The position numbers and the translations under genes are program-made. From Vandiemenella viatica (taxonomy: Eukaryota > Arthropoda > Insecta > Orthoptera > Morabidae): 64,000 nucleotides of DNA. Under the pieces are notes generated by a model. That model saw nothing but the letters and a program-made list of their open reading frames with translations, had not been told where the DNA came from and searched no databases. The stretch lies in assembly GCA_031002005.1 (NCBI GenBank), contig JARYHS010008074.1, positions 352,122,932-352,186,931 on the forward strand, read 5' to 3'. Shown here in pieces: positions 1-12,055 of the stretch (the first letter of the stretch is position 1; each line of letters begins with the position of its first letter).

Positions 1-319
1 CTAGCGCATATCACTGGTGTTTGTATGTGGTAGTAGCACAGAGTCACCTTCCGATCACAACGTTGGCCGAATTTCGGTAACTGTGGGAGATATGGTGGTT
101 GAAATTGGTCGATCAAGGATATTTTCGTATTTCGACCAAAGCCATGTGTGTCCGTATATTTTACTTTGCTGCCTGAACTACATAGCACAGATGACTGGCG
201 TTTGCTTGTGGTAATAGCATCGCGTCTCCCATCGTGCACTATGGTGATTAGATGTCGGTAGCTGTCAATCCAAATTCTTTACAAACACGAACGAAGTCGT
301 CGTTCCCAGCTAGTTACTA

Positions 320-2186
320 ATAATAATTTAAGTTTTCCCACATGTAGTGTCCCCGTCTGTATGCCTCGGGATTTACTATTTTATAAACAGTTTTATTAAT
401 TATCACAAAGTAAGTGAACTTTCGTGAAAATTCTCTCTCTAAGAGCCTCACTGAAAACCCTAAGAAATTTTGGTCGTATGTAAAAAACGTTAGTTGTAGT
501 GGGAACAATAAGCCAGTTCTAATAAAAGACGGACGGGAGGTTGAAGACAGCCGCGACAAGGCTACCGTATTTAACACCGAATTCAAAAATTCATTCACGC
601 AAGAAAACATGGAAAACATCCCCACTTTACCACATCGTGTGGAATTAGAGATGGATCCGATAGAAATTGATAGCGTAGGAATTGTAAAGCAACTAAAACT
701 CCTGAAGTGGGGTAAAGCGGCGGGTCCCGATGGTATACAGGTAAGAGTATTTTCTGAATACGCGGAGGATATTGAACCATTTCTGTCAGATATATTCCGT
801 AAATCACTAGAAGACAGAAAAGTACCTTCTAGCTGGAAAATAGCCCAGGTAATTCCCGTTTTTAAGAAAGGAGATCGGAGTGATCCTAGGAATTATCGAC
901 CCATATCTCTAACATCGGTCTGCAGCAGAATTCTGGAACATGTCATATGCTCGAACATAATGAAGTTTCTAGACGATAACGAGTTACTTACACCATGTCA
1001 ACACGGATTTCGGAAGAAGAGATCGTGTGAAACACAATTGGCCCTATTTTCCCACGACATAATGAAAGTTATCGATGCAGGTTCGCAAGTTGATGCAGTT
1101 TTTTTGGATTTTCAGAAAGCTTTTGATTCTGTGCCACACAACCGACTTTTAGCGAAGATTCGAGCTTACGGTATTTCGGCTCAGATTTGCGAGTGGATAC
1201 ATGATTTTCTAACTGGTCGATCACAATATGTCATTGTTGACGGGGAAACCTCTTCTAAGATAAATGTTACTTCGGGCGTTCCTCAAGGAAGTGTAATAGG
1301 TCCACTTCTTTTCTTAATATTTATAAACGATCTAGGTGACAACGTCAAATGCTGATTGCGATTGTTTGCCGACGATGCGGTTATCTATAGGTAAATAAGG
1401 TGCTCCGACGATTGCTTAGAAATTCAGCGTGATTTGGATGCTATTTTCGATTGGTGCCGTAAATGGCAGCTTACACTTAATTGCAAAAAGTGCAAGGCAA
1501 TGCGGATAAGTAACAAGAAGAATCAGTTTGTTCACGAGTACAAAATAAACAATTCAGCTGTTGACACGGTTGATTCCGTAAAATATCTGGGGGTGATAGT
1601 ACATAGTAACATGAAATGGGACATGCACATAACTTCCGTCGTAGGCAAGGCTAATTCTAAATTACGATTCATAGGTCGTATTTTGAGGAATTGTAATGCT
1701 CAAACAAAGGAGATAGCGTATAAAACACTAGTGCGTCTGCATCTGGATTACTGTTGTGGGGTTTGGGATCCGTATCGCTAGGTTCCGATTGACTCAGTGG
1801 AGAGGGTGCAGAGGAGAGCCGCTAGATTCGTGACTTCTTGTTACAGTCCTTATGAAAGCGTCACAGAATTGATACATAGATTGGGCTGGGATAGTTTGGA
1901 AGACAGACGACGTAGCTTGCGTTCGAATTTATTGGAGAATATGCGAAAAAAATTTAAATTTCGAGTGCAATGGAATACTTCTTCCGCCAACCTATTTAGG
2001 TCGCAATGACCGGAGGGATAAGATTAGAGAAATAAGATGCCGTACTGATACTTATATGTATTCCTTCTTTCCTCGCACTATTCTGGATTGGAATGGGCGG
2101 GTTTAGGATTGGTGCTTAACACCCTCTGCCACCCACAATGTTTGTGATTTGCAGAGTATGGATGTAGATGTAGTAGATGTAGACTA
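320..2186 (+). mobile_element. 5'-truncated CR1/Jockey-type LINE (reverse transcriptase), degenerate
   Basis: Non-LTR retrotransposon reverse transcriptase. The first open stretch (about 414-1355) has RT blocks in order: GKAAGPDGI, NYRPISL, QHGFRK, motif A VFLDFQKAFDSV and SGVPQGSVIGPLLF. An in-frame TGA at 1353-1355 is followed directly by the catalytic FADD box at 1365-1376, then an in-frame TAA shortly after. The thumb and C-terminal part continue at 1434-1781 (SVKYLGVIV) and 1797-2009 (ERVQRRAARFV), with one more stop between them. The endonuclease domain is missing, so this copy is 5'-truncated. The 3' end is a short GATGTA-type repeat at about 2155-2186, as in arthropod LINEs with a microsatellite tail. 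No RNase H domain is seen. Clade assignment (CR1/L2/Jockey group) is inferred from motif style. The left edge is approximate. Confidence 0.88.
2155..2186 (+). repeat. GATGTA-type 3' tail of the LINE
   Basis: Imperfect repeats of GATGTA/GTAGAT follow the last coding block of the upstream LINE and mark its 3' end. Confidence 0.6.
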
Positions 2187-2480
2187 TGAGTGGGGTTCTC
2201 TTCCGAAATGGTCCTTCACATTAGTACAAGACAAACATATATTCAAAAAGAGCATCTTGACTTTATTAATCTTTATACATAGAAAAGCAAAAATTATTTG
2301 ATGAAATAGTTATTTTAATGCATAAATGGTTGTTCATAGGTTCTGTAACCTTGGAGCTCGTTGTGGTCACTCTGTAGATGTTTGCTTTACCTTAATGCTG
2401 AGTAGCACAATGAGAAGAGTCGTGTCGACGACCGCGGCGGCGTACAGGGCTGCGTCGTGTTTCGGCAGGCCCCAGGTATT

Positions 2481-2621
2481 CGCATCAGCTGAGCGAAGGG
2501 TCGAGTGGGCGTCTGGTGTCTCTCATCTGCGACAGCCGGCGGCTCGTCCTCAACCCTGGGGACCTCAGCAATGCGCTCTGCTCCATAGCGAAGATCGCCC
2601 TCTGCTGTCTTGCCGCACCGT
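2481..2621 (+). CDS. possible host exon, unrecognised (GC-rich island)
   Basis: A GC-rich island in AT-rich surroundings. One + strand frame reads openly through LVSLICDSRRLVLNPGDLSN and a following Cys-rich hydrophobic stretch until a TAA that sits inside a possible splice donor (GTAACC at 2622). Possible acceptors are the CAGs at about 2471 and 2490. The other host exons in this window are also GC-rich islands, which is the main reason for listing this one. The end phase does not fit the first Kunitz exon directly, so an intermediate exon or an unrelated gene would be needed. I do not recognise the protein. Opposite-strand frames are also open here, so even the strand is uncertain. Confidence 0.2.
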
Positions 2622-3313
2622 AACCAGAGTTCCTCGCGTTCAGCCTCCAACAGTCTGACCTCAAGTCTCCGTCTCCGTCCATTGTACCTCCTACACACTT
2701 GTGAGGTTACTCAGCGTTTAATAAGCCAACTCACTGGTTCTGAAATGAAATATCCGAATTATGTTTCCCTTCTTTCATATACGAAAGCACGAAAAAGTAA
2801 TTAAATCAACCAAATTCACGTTTGTTCTTTAGAGTACTACATGTAGCTTACGTTAGTGTATGACGAAAGATTGGGATGCATTTATTATTTAAGAATGAAT
2901 AAATCGATATGTACCATTATCTATTAGATATTATGCCAGCTAAACATTCACTGATTTCCCCAGTTGTCTTGACACTTGTAGAGGCGACATTTAAAAGTAT
3001 TTAAGGAATTTGACGAAAATCGGTGTATAGTTCCTATATGTATTTTCGTAGGACAACCTTCTATATTATTACCATGCTCCAGAATCTAATTGCTTTAGTC
3101 ATCGCATAGTATCCCCCCAAATTTCCTTGTGTCATGTACTTCCCTCGAATAATAAATTAACTAGTGAAGAAAGCCTAAATAATTTCCTCTTAAATTATTG
3201 CTACTATTCATCAAATAAGTCTTTTTTCTGTACAGAATTTAATACCTACTGAATGTATTCAACCAAGAATCGGAGGACGGCCATCAACGCTGATGATTTT
3301 GCTCTCACCTACT

Positions 3314-3393
3314 GATAAGCCAAAGGAAGGCAGGAAACACTTCAAGTGAGAATGATAAGCCAAAGGAAGGCAGGAAACACTTTAAGTGAGAAT
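3314..3393 (+). repeat. 40-bp tandem duplication (2 copies)
   Basis: Two adjacent 40-bp units (3314-3353 and 3354-3393) differ at one position (C/T). A recent local duplication with no coding context. Confidence 0.95.
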
Positions 3394-4094
3394 TTGAACA
3401 AGATTAAATTCTCACACAGCACTACACAAGGTTCATTTTAAATGAATTATTATTTCACATTCTTTGGATGTTATGTCATTAATACGTCTATTATCAGGCA
3501 ATTATAACTACCAGGGCATCTTTATTTAATGTTTTAGGTATGCAATGCATTTTTTATCGTCCTGTCTTCTTCTAACCATCCGAACTGTAAAACCATACAG
3601 CAAAATCCTTATAACAATTCTACTTTTTAAGCTTCTACTATTGTTTAAATGTGAGGCCATTCCAATACTTGTTGATGTAAAACGTCAGCTTACATCGATA
3701 AGGATAACCTTTGCAGGATTTATTCGTGCATATATCAATTTTTTCGAGACCTGGTTAATACCCTTGGCCACTCCCATATACGAAGTAATTGATAAACAGT
3801 TCAATAATTGTGGCAATACTTCGGTATCAGAGGTGTAGTTTTTGGCTGTCTCTTAAGTTATTACTTGGGGTCATATTTCGCTAATACCCTTCAGAATTTT
3901 AGATTTGGTTGGTGCATTAGTTACAAAGATTTTGTGAAAAAGTAAATCAGATGGGAGAAAGTATCATTATTTAAGACTAAAAGTTTATTATTATTCAACA
4001 ACAGTTACAAGGTTTTCAACACATTGTATATTAAATAAACCGTTTTCAGTCCTTCGAAGCGACAAGAAACTCCATAACTGTTTATACTACAATT

Positions 4095-4160
4095 ATTCCT
4101 TGTTGCTACTCTGTCTCTAATAACCTCGACGTCAACGAGGCGTAAATCCATAAAAAAAAA
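4095..4160 (+). mobile_element. 3' end fragment of tRNA-type SINE
   Basis: Contains CTCTAATAACCTCGACGTC followed by AACGAGGCGTAAATCCATAA and an A-run. This is the conserved 3' block seen in the fuller SINE copies at 11.2, 13.4, 15.0 and 42.8 kb. Confidence 0.6.
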
Positions 4161-5457
4161 CTGTTACTATCCGTTTGTTTCCTATAAAGAATATGTAAAT
4201 TAATATGAACGAGACCAAAAAAACTGTAAATTGGATTTACGTATTTCAAAACAAATAAATATGTATTTTCCTGCATAAATTCCACTATTGTTTAAGCATT
4301 TTTTTCTTCATGCTGACCGTTTTTAAATTTCTTCATAAAGTTTTTTCTTGAGTAACCTGAACTCCGTAAGGGTGATAATCCTAAATTGGAACCGAACTTA
4401 ATGTAGAGTGGTATAGTGCTGGTCGTAATCTAGTGGTAATATTTGGGTAGATCTCTCTAACCTTGTCCAAGAGTTCTCAGCATTATGCAGAAATGACCAT
4501 TCTTTGCTCAAGCATGAAATTGTGTACGAAAAAATATTTAACATCCAAAAAAATTATGATGAGAGCCTTACCAGCAAGTTGATTGGTTTTCTCCTCACCA
4601 TATAGTACAGTGCTGTACCCAAGGATCATCACTTAAGAGAACACGCATCGAAAATGAGTCCCATTAGATTATACACCTCTCCAAATGCTTCTGAGAAAAT
4701 TTTAGTCCTTACATCTTTATGATTTTCATTCAACATTATTGGTAAATTGTTTTATGTGATTTTACTAAAATCTAATTACATTGTAATGCTTATCTGCACA
4801 CCTTCATAACGCAATCCTTTTGCTGTAATAATTTCAAGAACAGTTTCTGCGTGTCTTCGTCAACAAGGTTTCAAATTTCCAATGTTTTCTATGGCGTAAT
4901 GCTCGTTATGGGAGGACGAGCGTGATTGATGTTGGAAACTACTGTCTCGTCCGCACAGAACAATTTATGTGTCTTGGTGCATCGACAGTTTATCTTTATG
5001 GAATTGTGCACGCTATTTGGGCAATAGTTCTACTGGTTAAACACCTTGCATTATAAATCGATACATAAACTTCATGGTCATTCATTGTGATAAGTAGACA
5101 AGAAACTGTAGAAATAAGCATATAGCCGCTAGGTTGCAAATGCATCCATTCTAAACGCGCTATCGCCATAGTAACGATGTTAAAGTATATGATTGGTCCT
5201 GTGCAGTAAGATTACAAAAAATCGCTGTCAGGTTTCTCCGTCGAAAAGGACTCGAAACATTTCCAAAAGATAATTATACGCAGAATGTATGTGGAAAGTA
5301 AGCAGCAGCACGCGCACTACTCTGGCCCCGAAATGAACAGTGGCATGGGTGACCTTAAGAAATTGCTGAGTCCGTTCTGTATCGACTGTACGTAGCGGAA
5401 GCATTATACGCTGAGAGAATCACAATACTGGCTGGAGCTACGGTTTTGTGTTTGCAG

Positions 5458-5619
5458 CGCCGCAGTGCCGCGGTCTGTCCACTGTGCAGCTGCCCGAGGA
5501 GTGTAGGCAACCCGCGTACGCGGCCTGTGCCTGGCCAGTTTCAAGCGCTTCTACTTCGACCCCGACCAGGACGCCTGCAGGCCTTTCGTCTGGGGCGGCT
5601 GTGGCGGCAACGACAACAG
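5458..5619 (+). CDS. Kunitz/BPTI domain exon (N-terminal part), with 1-bp frameshift
   Basis: Encodes most of a Kunitz (BPTI-type) domain, a disulphide-bonded fold that usually inhibits serine proteases outside the cell. Frame 1 gives [12 protein letters not shown]. After a one-base loss at 5520-5521 the frame changes and gives [19 protein letters not shown] and then [12 protein letters not shown]. Cys1 (TGT 5502-5504) and Cys2 (TGC 5528-5530) have the canonical eight-residue spacing only if one base is added at the shift. RFYFD and GGCGGNDN are family hallmarks. The acceptor is TTTGCAG ending at 5457 (phase 1). The donor AG|GCAAGC is a GC-type site splitting an AGG codon (phase 2). Exon length, 162 bp, is one short of the number that keeps frame. 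The missing base could be a sequencing or assembly error or a true disabling mutation. Confidence 0.85.
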
Positions 5620-7011
5620 GCAAGCCTTGTCAATACGTGTACAACTAGCTCAACATTCTCATAACTTTTTTCGCTGTATAATCATAGATCAACGTTGTCT
5701 TATGTCTGGTAAAAGACAATTTGCATGTCAATCGTTTTAACTTGTCAGTTTCCATGTAGAAAGTTACTTTCAGTTCAGATGTACGATGAGTATGTCTTTT
5801 AACAGAGGCCACAAGTAAAGAACTATAATTACATTAAAAACTAAAATCTCATTTCACTTCTAAAAAACTAAAGAGGACTCAGGAAGAAATAGATATTTGA
5901 ATTAGGTTTGTGGTTCCTCCAAAGTTATATGAACAATGTACACGATTTTTAATGGGTTCTAATTAATTTTAAGATTTTTTTAGCTTGGACGTTAAATGTG
6001 TGTTTCCTTTAATTAATTAATAATATTATTGTATATATGATTTATATTTTTTTACTTAATCTTATTTTAATATTTATCTTGAAGTTTTTTTACAAGTTTC
6101 TAATATTATTGTTACATAGCCACGGGTTTGTAAATGCGTATATAATATTAAGTGATACTTTTTCGTTTATTGTTCACAAGTTGTTAGTTATCCACTTATA
6201 TGGCGAAAACTGAAGTTCCATGCCCGGTTTCCCGATCAGTTTAGCGAAGGTCTTCTCTCTTTACTAAGCTCTTTTGAAGTTTTTGTCTTATTGTTCTTTT
6301 ATGCAGCGTTCCCCAGTACGAGTATCACAAACATGTATGAGTCAGGTTTGCATCTCCATAGAACGGACCATCAACATCAGTGTTCTATTCCTCACTCAAT
6401 AGTTAAAGATTTTGAAATTTGTTTAGACTTTTGGTAGTTAATGTAGTAATTATCATCTATTTTCCTTCCATTCTCCTCATGTATCACAGACATTCGAGCC
6501 ACCTGTCCTTGGGTCGAGTGCTGTACACTATTACAGCGTTTTAAATACTACAAAAATTAACTAACTTTTTAAGCGGAAAAACGAATGGAGCCATATGCGG
6601 TAAACAAAATGTTAATTAAAGCTTTTTATAAGATGAAGATTTTTATTCTCCACAACAGAGAGTTAACCCTGTGGGTATGCTAGTTAATTATTATGTATAC
6701 ACAAAGGAGTGATGTAGTGAGATTAATATCTGACATCCAGTGGTCCCCTCATCAAAAATCATTGCCACCTAACGGTAACTGACGAGGCCCTTGACATAAC
6801 CTCAATGTTCCTCAGTGCTGACGGGAAGACTCCATAAATCTGTTTCGAATTCAAGCTGTTGCTGACTATCATTCTGTGCGCGAGTTAAAATGGTGGTCCA
6901 TTTGACTTTTTTCAGAGATATTACTTGGAAAAAAAAGGAGCTAGCATAACTCATCCATTATTTGAAACTTACACTGACGAGGTCTAATACGAACCATTTA
7001 TATGCTCCTAG
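5620..7011 (+). other. GC-AG intron within the Kunitz domain
   Basis: Starts GCAAGC and ends TGCTCCTAG. Splicing joins AG|G to recreate Arg and continue the Kunitz domain as N-R-F-A-T-E-A-E-C. A GC donor with a strong AG|GCAAG match is a known minor class of U2 introns. Nothing else is recognisable in its 1.4 kb. Confidence 0.75.
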
Positions 7012-7049
7012 GTTCGCCACAGAGGCTGAGTGTCTCGCAGTCTGCAAAG
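7012..7049 (+). CDS. Kunitz domain exon (C-terminal part)
   Basis: A 38-bp exon: one base finishing the split Arg codon, then FATEAECLAVCK, then one base of the next codon. This supplies the last two cysteines in the family pattern (F-x-T-x-x-x-C-x-x-x-C). Acceptor CTCCTAG ends at 7011 (phase 2, matching the previous exon); the donor is AAAG|GTATCC (phase 1). The exact fit of frame, phase and domain end makes this exon reliable despite its size. The gene is broken only at the single-base shift in the previous exon. Confidence 0.85.
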
Positions 7050-9635
7050 GTATCCTATTTTAAACGGCTCGCCGCATATCGAATAAAGGTAAAATGAGGA
7101 GCAGCTCATTTCTCATTGAGTTTCATATTGTTTTGTTGGAATGACAACATCGCTGTAAAAATGATATTGATATTTTTATTATTACTGAACACTTTTAATT
7201 TCCAAGAACGATTTTTGTATCAGACTCGTTTCTCTGTTCCAGCTAAATCCAGACTCCAGATACAGTCCACGGTGTTTTGCCGTTTGGAAGTGATGTCTGT
7301 GGATTCTATTCATCCACCTTTTCTCCACTAACAAGTCCTATGGTATTTACTCGACATGAATAAAATTTAAACCAAATGCCTCTCGCCATTGAAACTATAT
7401 CACAGGGTTTTACGGCATTGAGTATTGATTAAATATCTATGAAAGCTGATAATAAAAAGTAATTCCTTGAATTTAATTTATTCTATTTTTTCCCTATGTG
7501 TAATATGTTCTAACCAGTGCTGGACATGTTTCTTAGGACATTGGTGCTTATTTATGTGACATTAATATTATTGGAATTACTGGAACAGAAGAGATGGAAT
7601 AAGTTAATTCCAGGTTTGTCATTTCTTTATCAATCCCGCAATTAACATGGACTACATTCCATAAAAACCGAAATTTGAGTACCCTATTCTGAGCCCCTTC
7701 CGCCAACCCCCCTTTTCGTCCTTACAGTTCCATGACTTAGCCAGCCGTTCCGAAACTTCATTCGGTAAGTAGAACGGTCTACTAGCTTATTCGTAAGAGG
7801 CCCACTTCCAAACTAAATACCCGGGTTCGATTAGTGCTCATTATTGTGATCTTTACTAATTCTTAATACGACTTTTATCTGTAGAATGGCGTGATTCGTG
7901 AATGTGAGCTACAAGGAAAAGCAATTGAATCATGACAACGGCGATTCATCTCGACAATGGTCTTAACAAGACACTGAAAGTGTTGGGGAACCTTGCGAAT
8001 CCACGATCCCTCGACAGTCTCCTACAGTTCGGGAATATTTAATGGTGGGTGGTCAGAATATCTAACATTTCCTTCGATGACATACTACATGTGCTCGATT
8101 GGATTGAGGTTAAGTGACCTCGATAGACATGTAAGCAAGTTCATGTCTGTGGAGCGTTCATGCAACCATTCTAATACAATTCGGGAACAATGGTTCTGTA
8201 CATTGTTTCGTATAGGGAAACATCTTTAGTGGGCTGTTGCAAATGCACAAGAGGGATCACGTGGCCGTCAGGGACATTCCGGTAACGTTGTCCTGAGACG
8301 GACGATGTCGCACATATCGGATGAAAATTTCAGTCCACAAAAATAATCTTCAGTCACCTCCATCAGCTGGAAAACTTCCCTGCTGGCAAGGGGGATCAGA
8401 CACTTCACGAATGAGCGAAACTCGTGCCCCACCACCGATGAGTACCAACATGAATCTCGATTCATTAGTTCAGGTAACATTTTTCCACATTTCTAGTTTC
8501 TAGCGAGAAGCTTCCCCCTCGAAGCATATCTTTTAGTTTTGTGATGTGCGGTCAGCACCGTCAGCAGAGGTATTATTCGAGGTCGATGGGTTCTGTACCT
8601 TAAAGCGAGGAGATGGTTCTGTAAAATGTGATCACTTACACGTTTTTGGTCACCAGCGTTAAATTACCGAGTGATGTGCTGCACTGTAGCTTTTACGATG
8701 TGATGACCTGGATCATCAACACAGTGTTGTCTACAGCAGCTGGCCCAGAAAAATATAGCTTAGCTGTAATCGACGTACTCACTGCACACTCTTGACGTAG
8801 CAGCTGATGAAAATCCCGTTTCCTGAGCTAATTATGAAATGGAGTGAGTCGTTCGGTGGGGTCCAACAGTATGGCCAGAATCAAATACTTTTAGGTCATT
8901 TGTCTTACATGTATAGCATCCGAAAATTTCTGATGCCGTGAGCATCATTCTTTACATCGCTGACTCTTTGCTTACATCATTTCCTTTCGGTTTACAGGAT
9001 TACTTACAAAGATACGTTGGCGTAACGCCAGATATACCTAATTCAATAATTGTTCTTCAAAAGCTTCATAGTAGTAAGTCCAGCCACGACAGAAGCACAA
9101 TTCAAGGTCAATTCTCCTTGCCAACAATCACATACCATTAACATTTTATTCATAAAGCATTTAACAAGGGATAACACTACGATCCACTAAAGAACTCGCT
9201 TACTATTATAACTTTCCAACTTCTGGGTTTTGCATTTTGTAGACGATGGTTGAGTTGTTTACAGGGAAAGTGGACGTACTATGGCTGAGATCGCGTAACT
9301 GAGCAGGCATTAGTTGAGAGTGATTAGGAGAAACCACGAATAAAAACTAAGTTTTGGTAATCTGGTAGGTTTTGTAACTTTGTTCGACCACAATGACCAG
9401 TATATATTACAGACCATCCATCTGACTTGGGAGCTGCTTCATTTCTGTCTGTTGAAAGATGAATTGCTGTTGTCTGAACTGAAACGAAGGAACCTGTTTC
9501 TAGAAAGTTATACTCGCTCCTAAAGATAGAGAATTTTTTTAGGTTTTTGTTGCATTCAATGCTAGAGTAGTAGTCTGTTTTGTAGATAAAAAAAAGCCTA
9601 TGAAGATGTGTAACAGACAACAGGAAAACAATTCT

Positions 9636-9745
9636 TGGAAAAAAAGACCAAGTCTCTCGCCCATGCAGTCACAAAATGTTATGAGATTCCGCGCCAAGTC
9701 TACGCTTTACAGTGTGTATTCGCTTCACTTTGTGAAACATAATGG
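9636..9745 (-). repeat. fragment homologous to the interior of the 20.6-22.1 kb MITE
   Basis: The reverse complement matches about 21010-21115, sharing TTTCACAAAGTGAAG, GTAGACTTGG and ATCTCATAAC, each in the same order. Confidence 0.75.
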
Positions 9746-9854
9746 TTGAAGGCATAATGTATATTTGTCAAATTCGAAAAAGTGCGAGTGAAATGTTGGC
9801 TTTTATGTATTTGTAATTTTGACAAAGCAATTCATTTAAAGTACTAATATAGAT

Positions 9855-9908
9855 TTACTAAAACATGGTATGCGCAATGGTCAAGTCACCAGATTTTTTT
9901 TATTCTAA
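9855..9908 (+). repeat. second fragment homologous to the 20.6-22.1 kb MITE
   Basis: Matches about 20940-20995 in direct orientation (AAACATGG, GCnnAATGG, CAAGTnACCAGA, T-run, ATTCTAA). Together with the inverted fragment at 9636-9745 it indicates a rearranged relic of the same family. Confidence 0.7.
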
Positions 9909-11187
9909 ATAAAATCTATAACACTAACGGAAGCCGTTATGCTTCTAGGTAGTTTTTGCAGTCGTCTGGATCAGCGATTCTCAGCCTTTCATAGACCGCT
10001 TAACCATCCTTCACGGAGAGGACTGCGATTCATCCAGGAGTTTTGTGTAAAACGTGGTAATAAATATTTAAGTACTTTCATCACTAAAAGCATAGTTTGA
10101 TGATAGCGTTTTCCACGATTAGGATTCTAAATATTCAAAATTCAAACGAAGTATTACGCTTTCGGTAACTCATTCCTGCGGTTGGCTAAATATGACACTA
10201 ATAAATATTTATTTTTCTACGAAAAACATCTTTTCTTTTGTTGCTAATGCTGATGGTTAAAAGCTAATCCAAAATGAATTTGGAAGACTGCTAAGAAAAT
10301 TATTACCACCATCTTTTCAGACTTTTCAATGTGTAATGTGGAGTCAACAGTGTATGTAATGAAGCTACATCGAACTCACAGTGTGCTGTAATACAGTCTC
10401 AATAGTACTTACTACAACGGAGGAAAGCAGACATTTAGAAATGGCAGATTCAAAAAATAAGAAAAAATTATTTCCTCACAGAATTCATTTCACATATTGT
10501 TCGTCAGTTGCAGCTTCACACCTATCAGAGAGCAGAGAATGCCTCGCACTGAATAACGAGTTCGTGCGAAATCTGTCTTCAACAGAACATATTACAATCA
10601 TTCAACCAATTTTCAATGGAATTAAAGGACCTGCCAATCCTAAAAATACTGACCAAAAAATTTACGTACGTTGTGTTTCAATTGCGGGCTCTGTTAATGG
10701 AATCAGATGTAGATGGGTTATTAATAGACCTAAGCTACTTTAACTATGACACAATGTTAAGGAAATCAGTAAAAGCTCTTGTTTCAAAGCACAGGATATT
10801 AAATGGGCTATTGACACACAGGAGAAGCTGTTGTCACAGTGCAAGAAACGAATAATGACGTAGAATTTACCTGCAATGAGTATCTAATTGTGAAAGATCA
10901 TTCTAGTTATTGCCGACATCGTTTGTCTTCATTTTTCCTTAAAATTGTCTTCAATTAACTAACCTTATTCAGGTTCCGATCTATTAAAAACATATCAGTT
11001 AAGTGTAGAAAAACTTTGTAATATTTCAACTGTTTTCTGGTACTCCAAAAGTCGTAGAGATGGGAGCGAGCAGTTTATATATTTTTTGAGTGAGCAGTGG
11101 AGACCCTGGAAGTCGAAAAAATAAATGTGAAAATGGCTAACCTACATAAGCGGTAGTTCATTTCATACGTAGAGCACTGTCCACAAG

Positions 11188-11425
11188 AATTCGAGCGAGA
11201 GTGGTGGATGAGCGTTAACGCTCTGGCCTCGCTTTCGGGAGTACGCGGGTTCGAAACCTCCGGCGTCCAGTATTTGGATACATTGCTACTCCAAATTACT
11301 CCAGATAAATGCCGGGATACTTCCTCCAAAAAGTCTTGGACGAATTTCTTCCCATTCCTTGTCCCCAGTCCTTTCCTGTCTCTAATGACATCGACGTCGA
11401 CGAGGCGTAAAACCATAAGCAAAAG
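11188..11425 (+). mobile_element. tRNA-derived SINE, near full length
   Basis: The 5' part looks like a tRNA-derived Pol III promoter. A near-perfect B box, GGTTCGAAACC, lies at 11248-11258 and an A-box-like stretch (GTGGATGAGCG) about 40 bp upstream. The body contains ATGCCGGGATACTTCC, and the 3' block has TCTAATGACATCGACGTCG, then AGGCGTAAAACCATAA and an A-rich tail. Copies with the same parts are at 13.3, 14.8, 42.7, 48.9 and 62.9 kb. Confidence 0.8.
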
Positions 11426-11824
11426 AGAACAAAAAAGTACAGTACTTCAGGCTAGTATAAACTTTGAGAACATAAGTTACATCTGAAATATTTCCCAACT
11501 CATGACAGCGGTTGACTCAGGCGCTCCAGTTAACGCGTTGAAGCTTCGTTATACCTGACGGCTTCCCTTTCACGTCTAAGCAACGTAGAGCTGTTCCATA
11601 CGGGGCACCTGGTGTAACGACACTGATGTTTTAGGCGCTGGCCACCGAAATCAGACGCGGCCACCTAGGAGCCACTCCGTGTCACTTACGTCAGAGACAT
11701 AGCTCCCGTTTCCCTCACAGACAAAGAGTTGTTATTGTTACCAGTTTTATTCAAAATACTGGATCCTGAGGAGTAGGACGCGGCATTTTTCATTTGAAAT
11801 TATCACCAAAATAGAAAAAGAAAA

Positions 11825-12055
11825 ATGACATTGTCGGTTCATCCAATAAATCTTAAGAGATTACAAAGTGAGGTATCTTATACCGTGCTTAACGAAGCAG
11901 TGGCGGATGAAAGAAAGTTCTGCAATTATTTCCAGTTGTCACAATCGATATTCCAAGAACTACAGGAAAAAATAGATTTTGAAATTAAATATGAGGACAC
12001 CAATATGCGAAAATGTATCCCAGGGACTGAGAGCTTGGCCGTAACCATTAGGTAA
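11825..12055 (+). pseudogene. PIF/Harbinger transposase N-terminal fragment
   Basis: A 76-codon open frame containing DERKFCNYFQLSQSIFQEL and DTNMRKCIPGTESLAVTIR. These match the conserved N-terminal part of Harbinger (HARBI1-type) transposases: F-x-N-Y-F-x-x-S, D-T-N-M-R, and L-A-V-T-x-R just before the DDE nuclease domain. The frame stops at TAA straight after that block and no DDE region follows, so this is a fragment. Flanking GC-rich sequence at 11620-11700 and 12410-12640 may contain ends of the element; I could not define terminal repeats. Confidence 0.7.

Larger units (their letters stand above)
2660..5457. other. AT-rich non-coding stretch, little recognisable
   Basis: No coding region is supported. 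It holds a 40-bp tandem duplication (3314-3393) and the 3' end of a SINE (about 4095-4160), both listed separately. The 97-codon open frame at 3545-3838 resembles nothing I know. If the Kunitz gene has upstream exons, much of this is intron. Confidence 0.5.

Noticed and set aside
3314..3393. two direct repeats considered as CRISPR-like
   Set aside because: Only two adjacent 40-bp units with no spacer, in an animal genome.
7763..7850. tRNA-like sequence with CCCGGGTTCGATTAG
   Set aside because: A B box is present but I could not fold a cloverleaf around it; probably a SINE head remnant or chance.
9972..10000. hAT-type terminal repeat (CAGCGATTCTCAGCCTTTC)
   Set aside because: No matching inverted end or TSD found nearby.
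10381..10743. 120-codon + strand open frame
   Set aside because: No domain, no GC shift as seen for host exons, no flanking signals.
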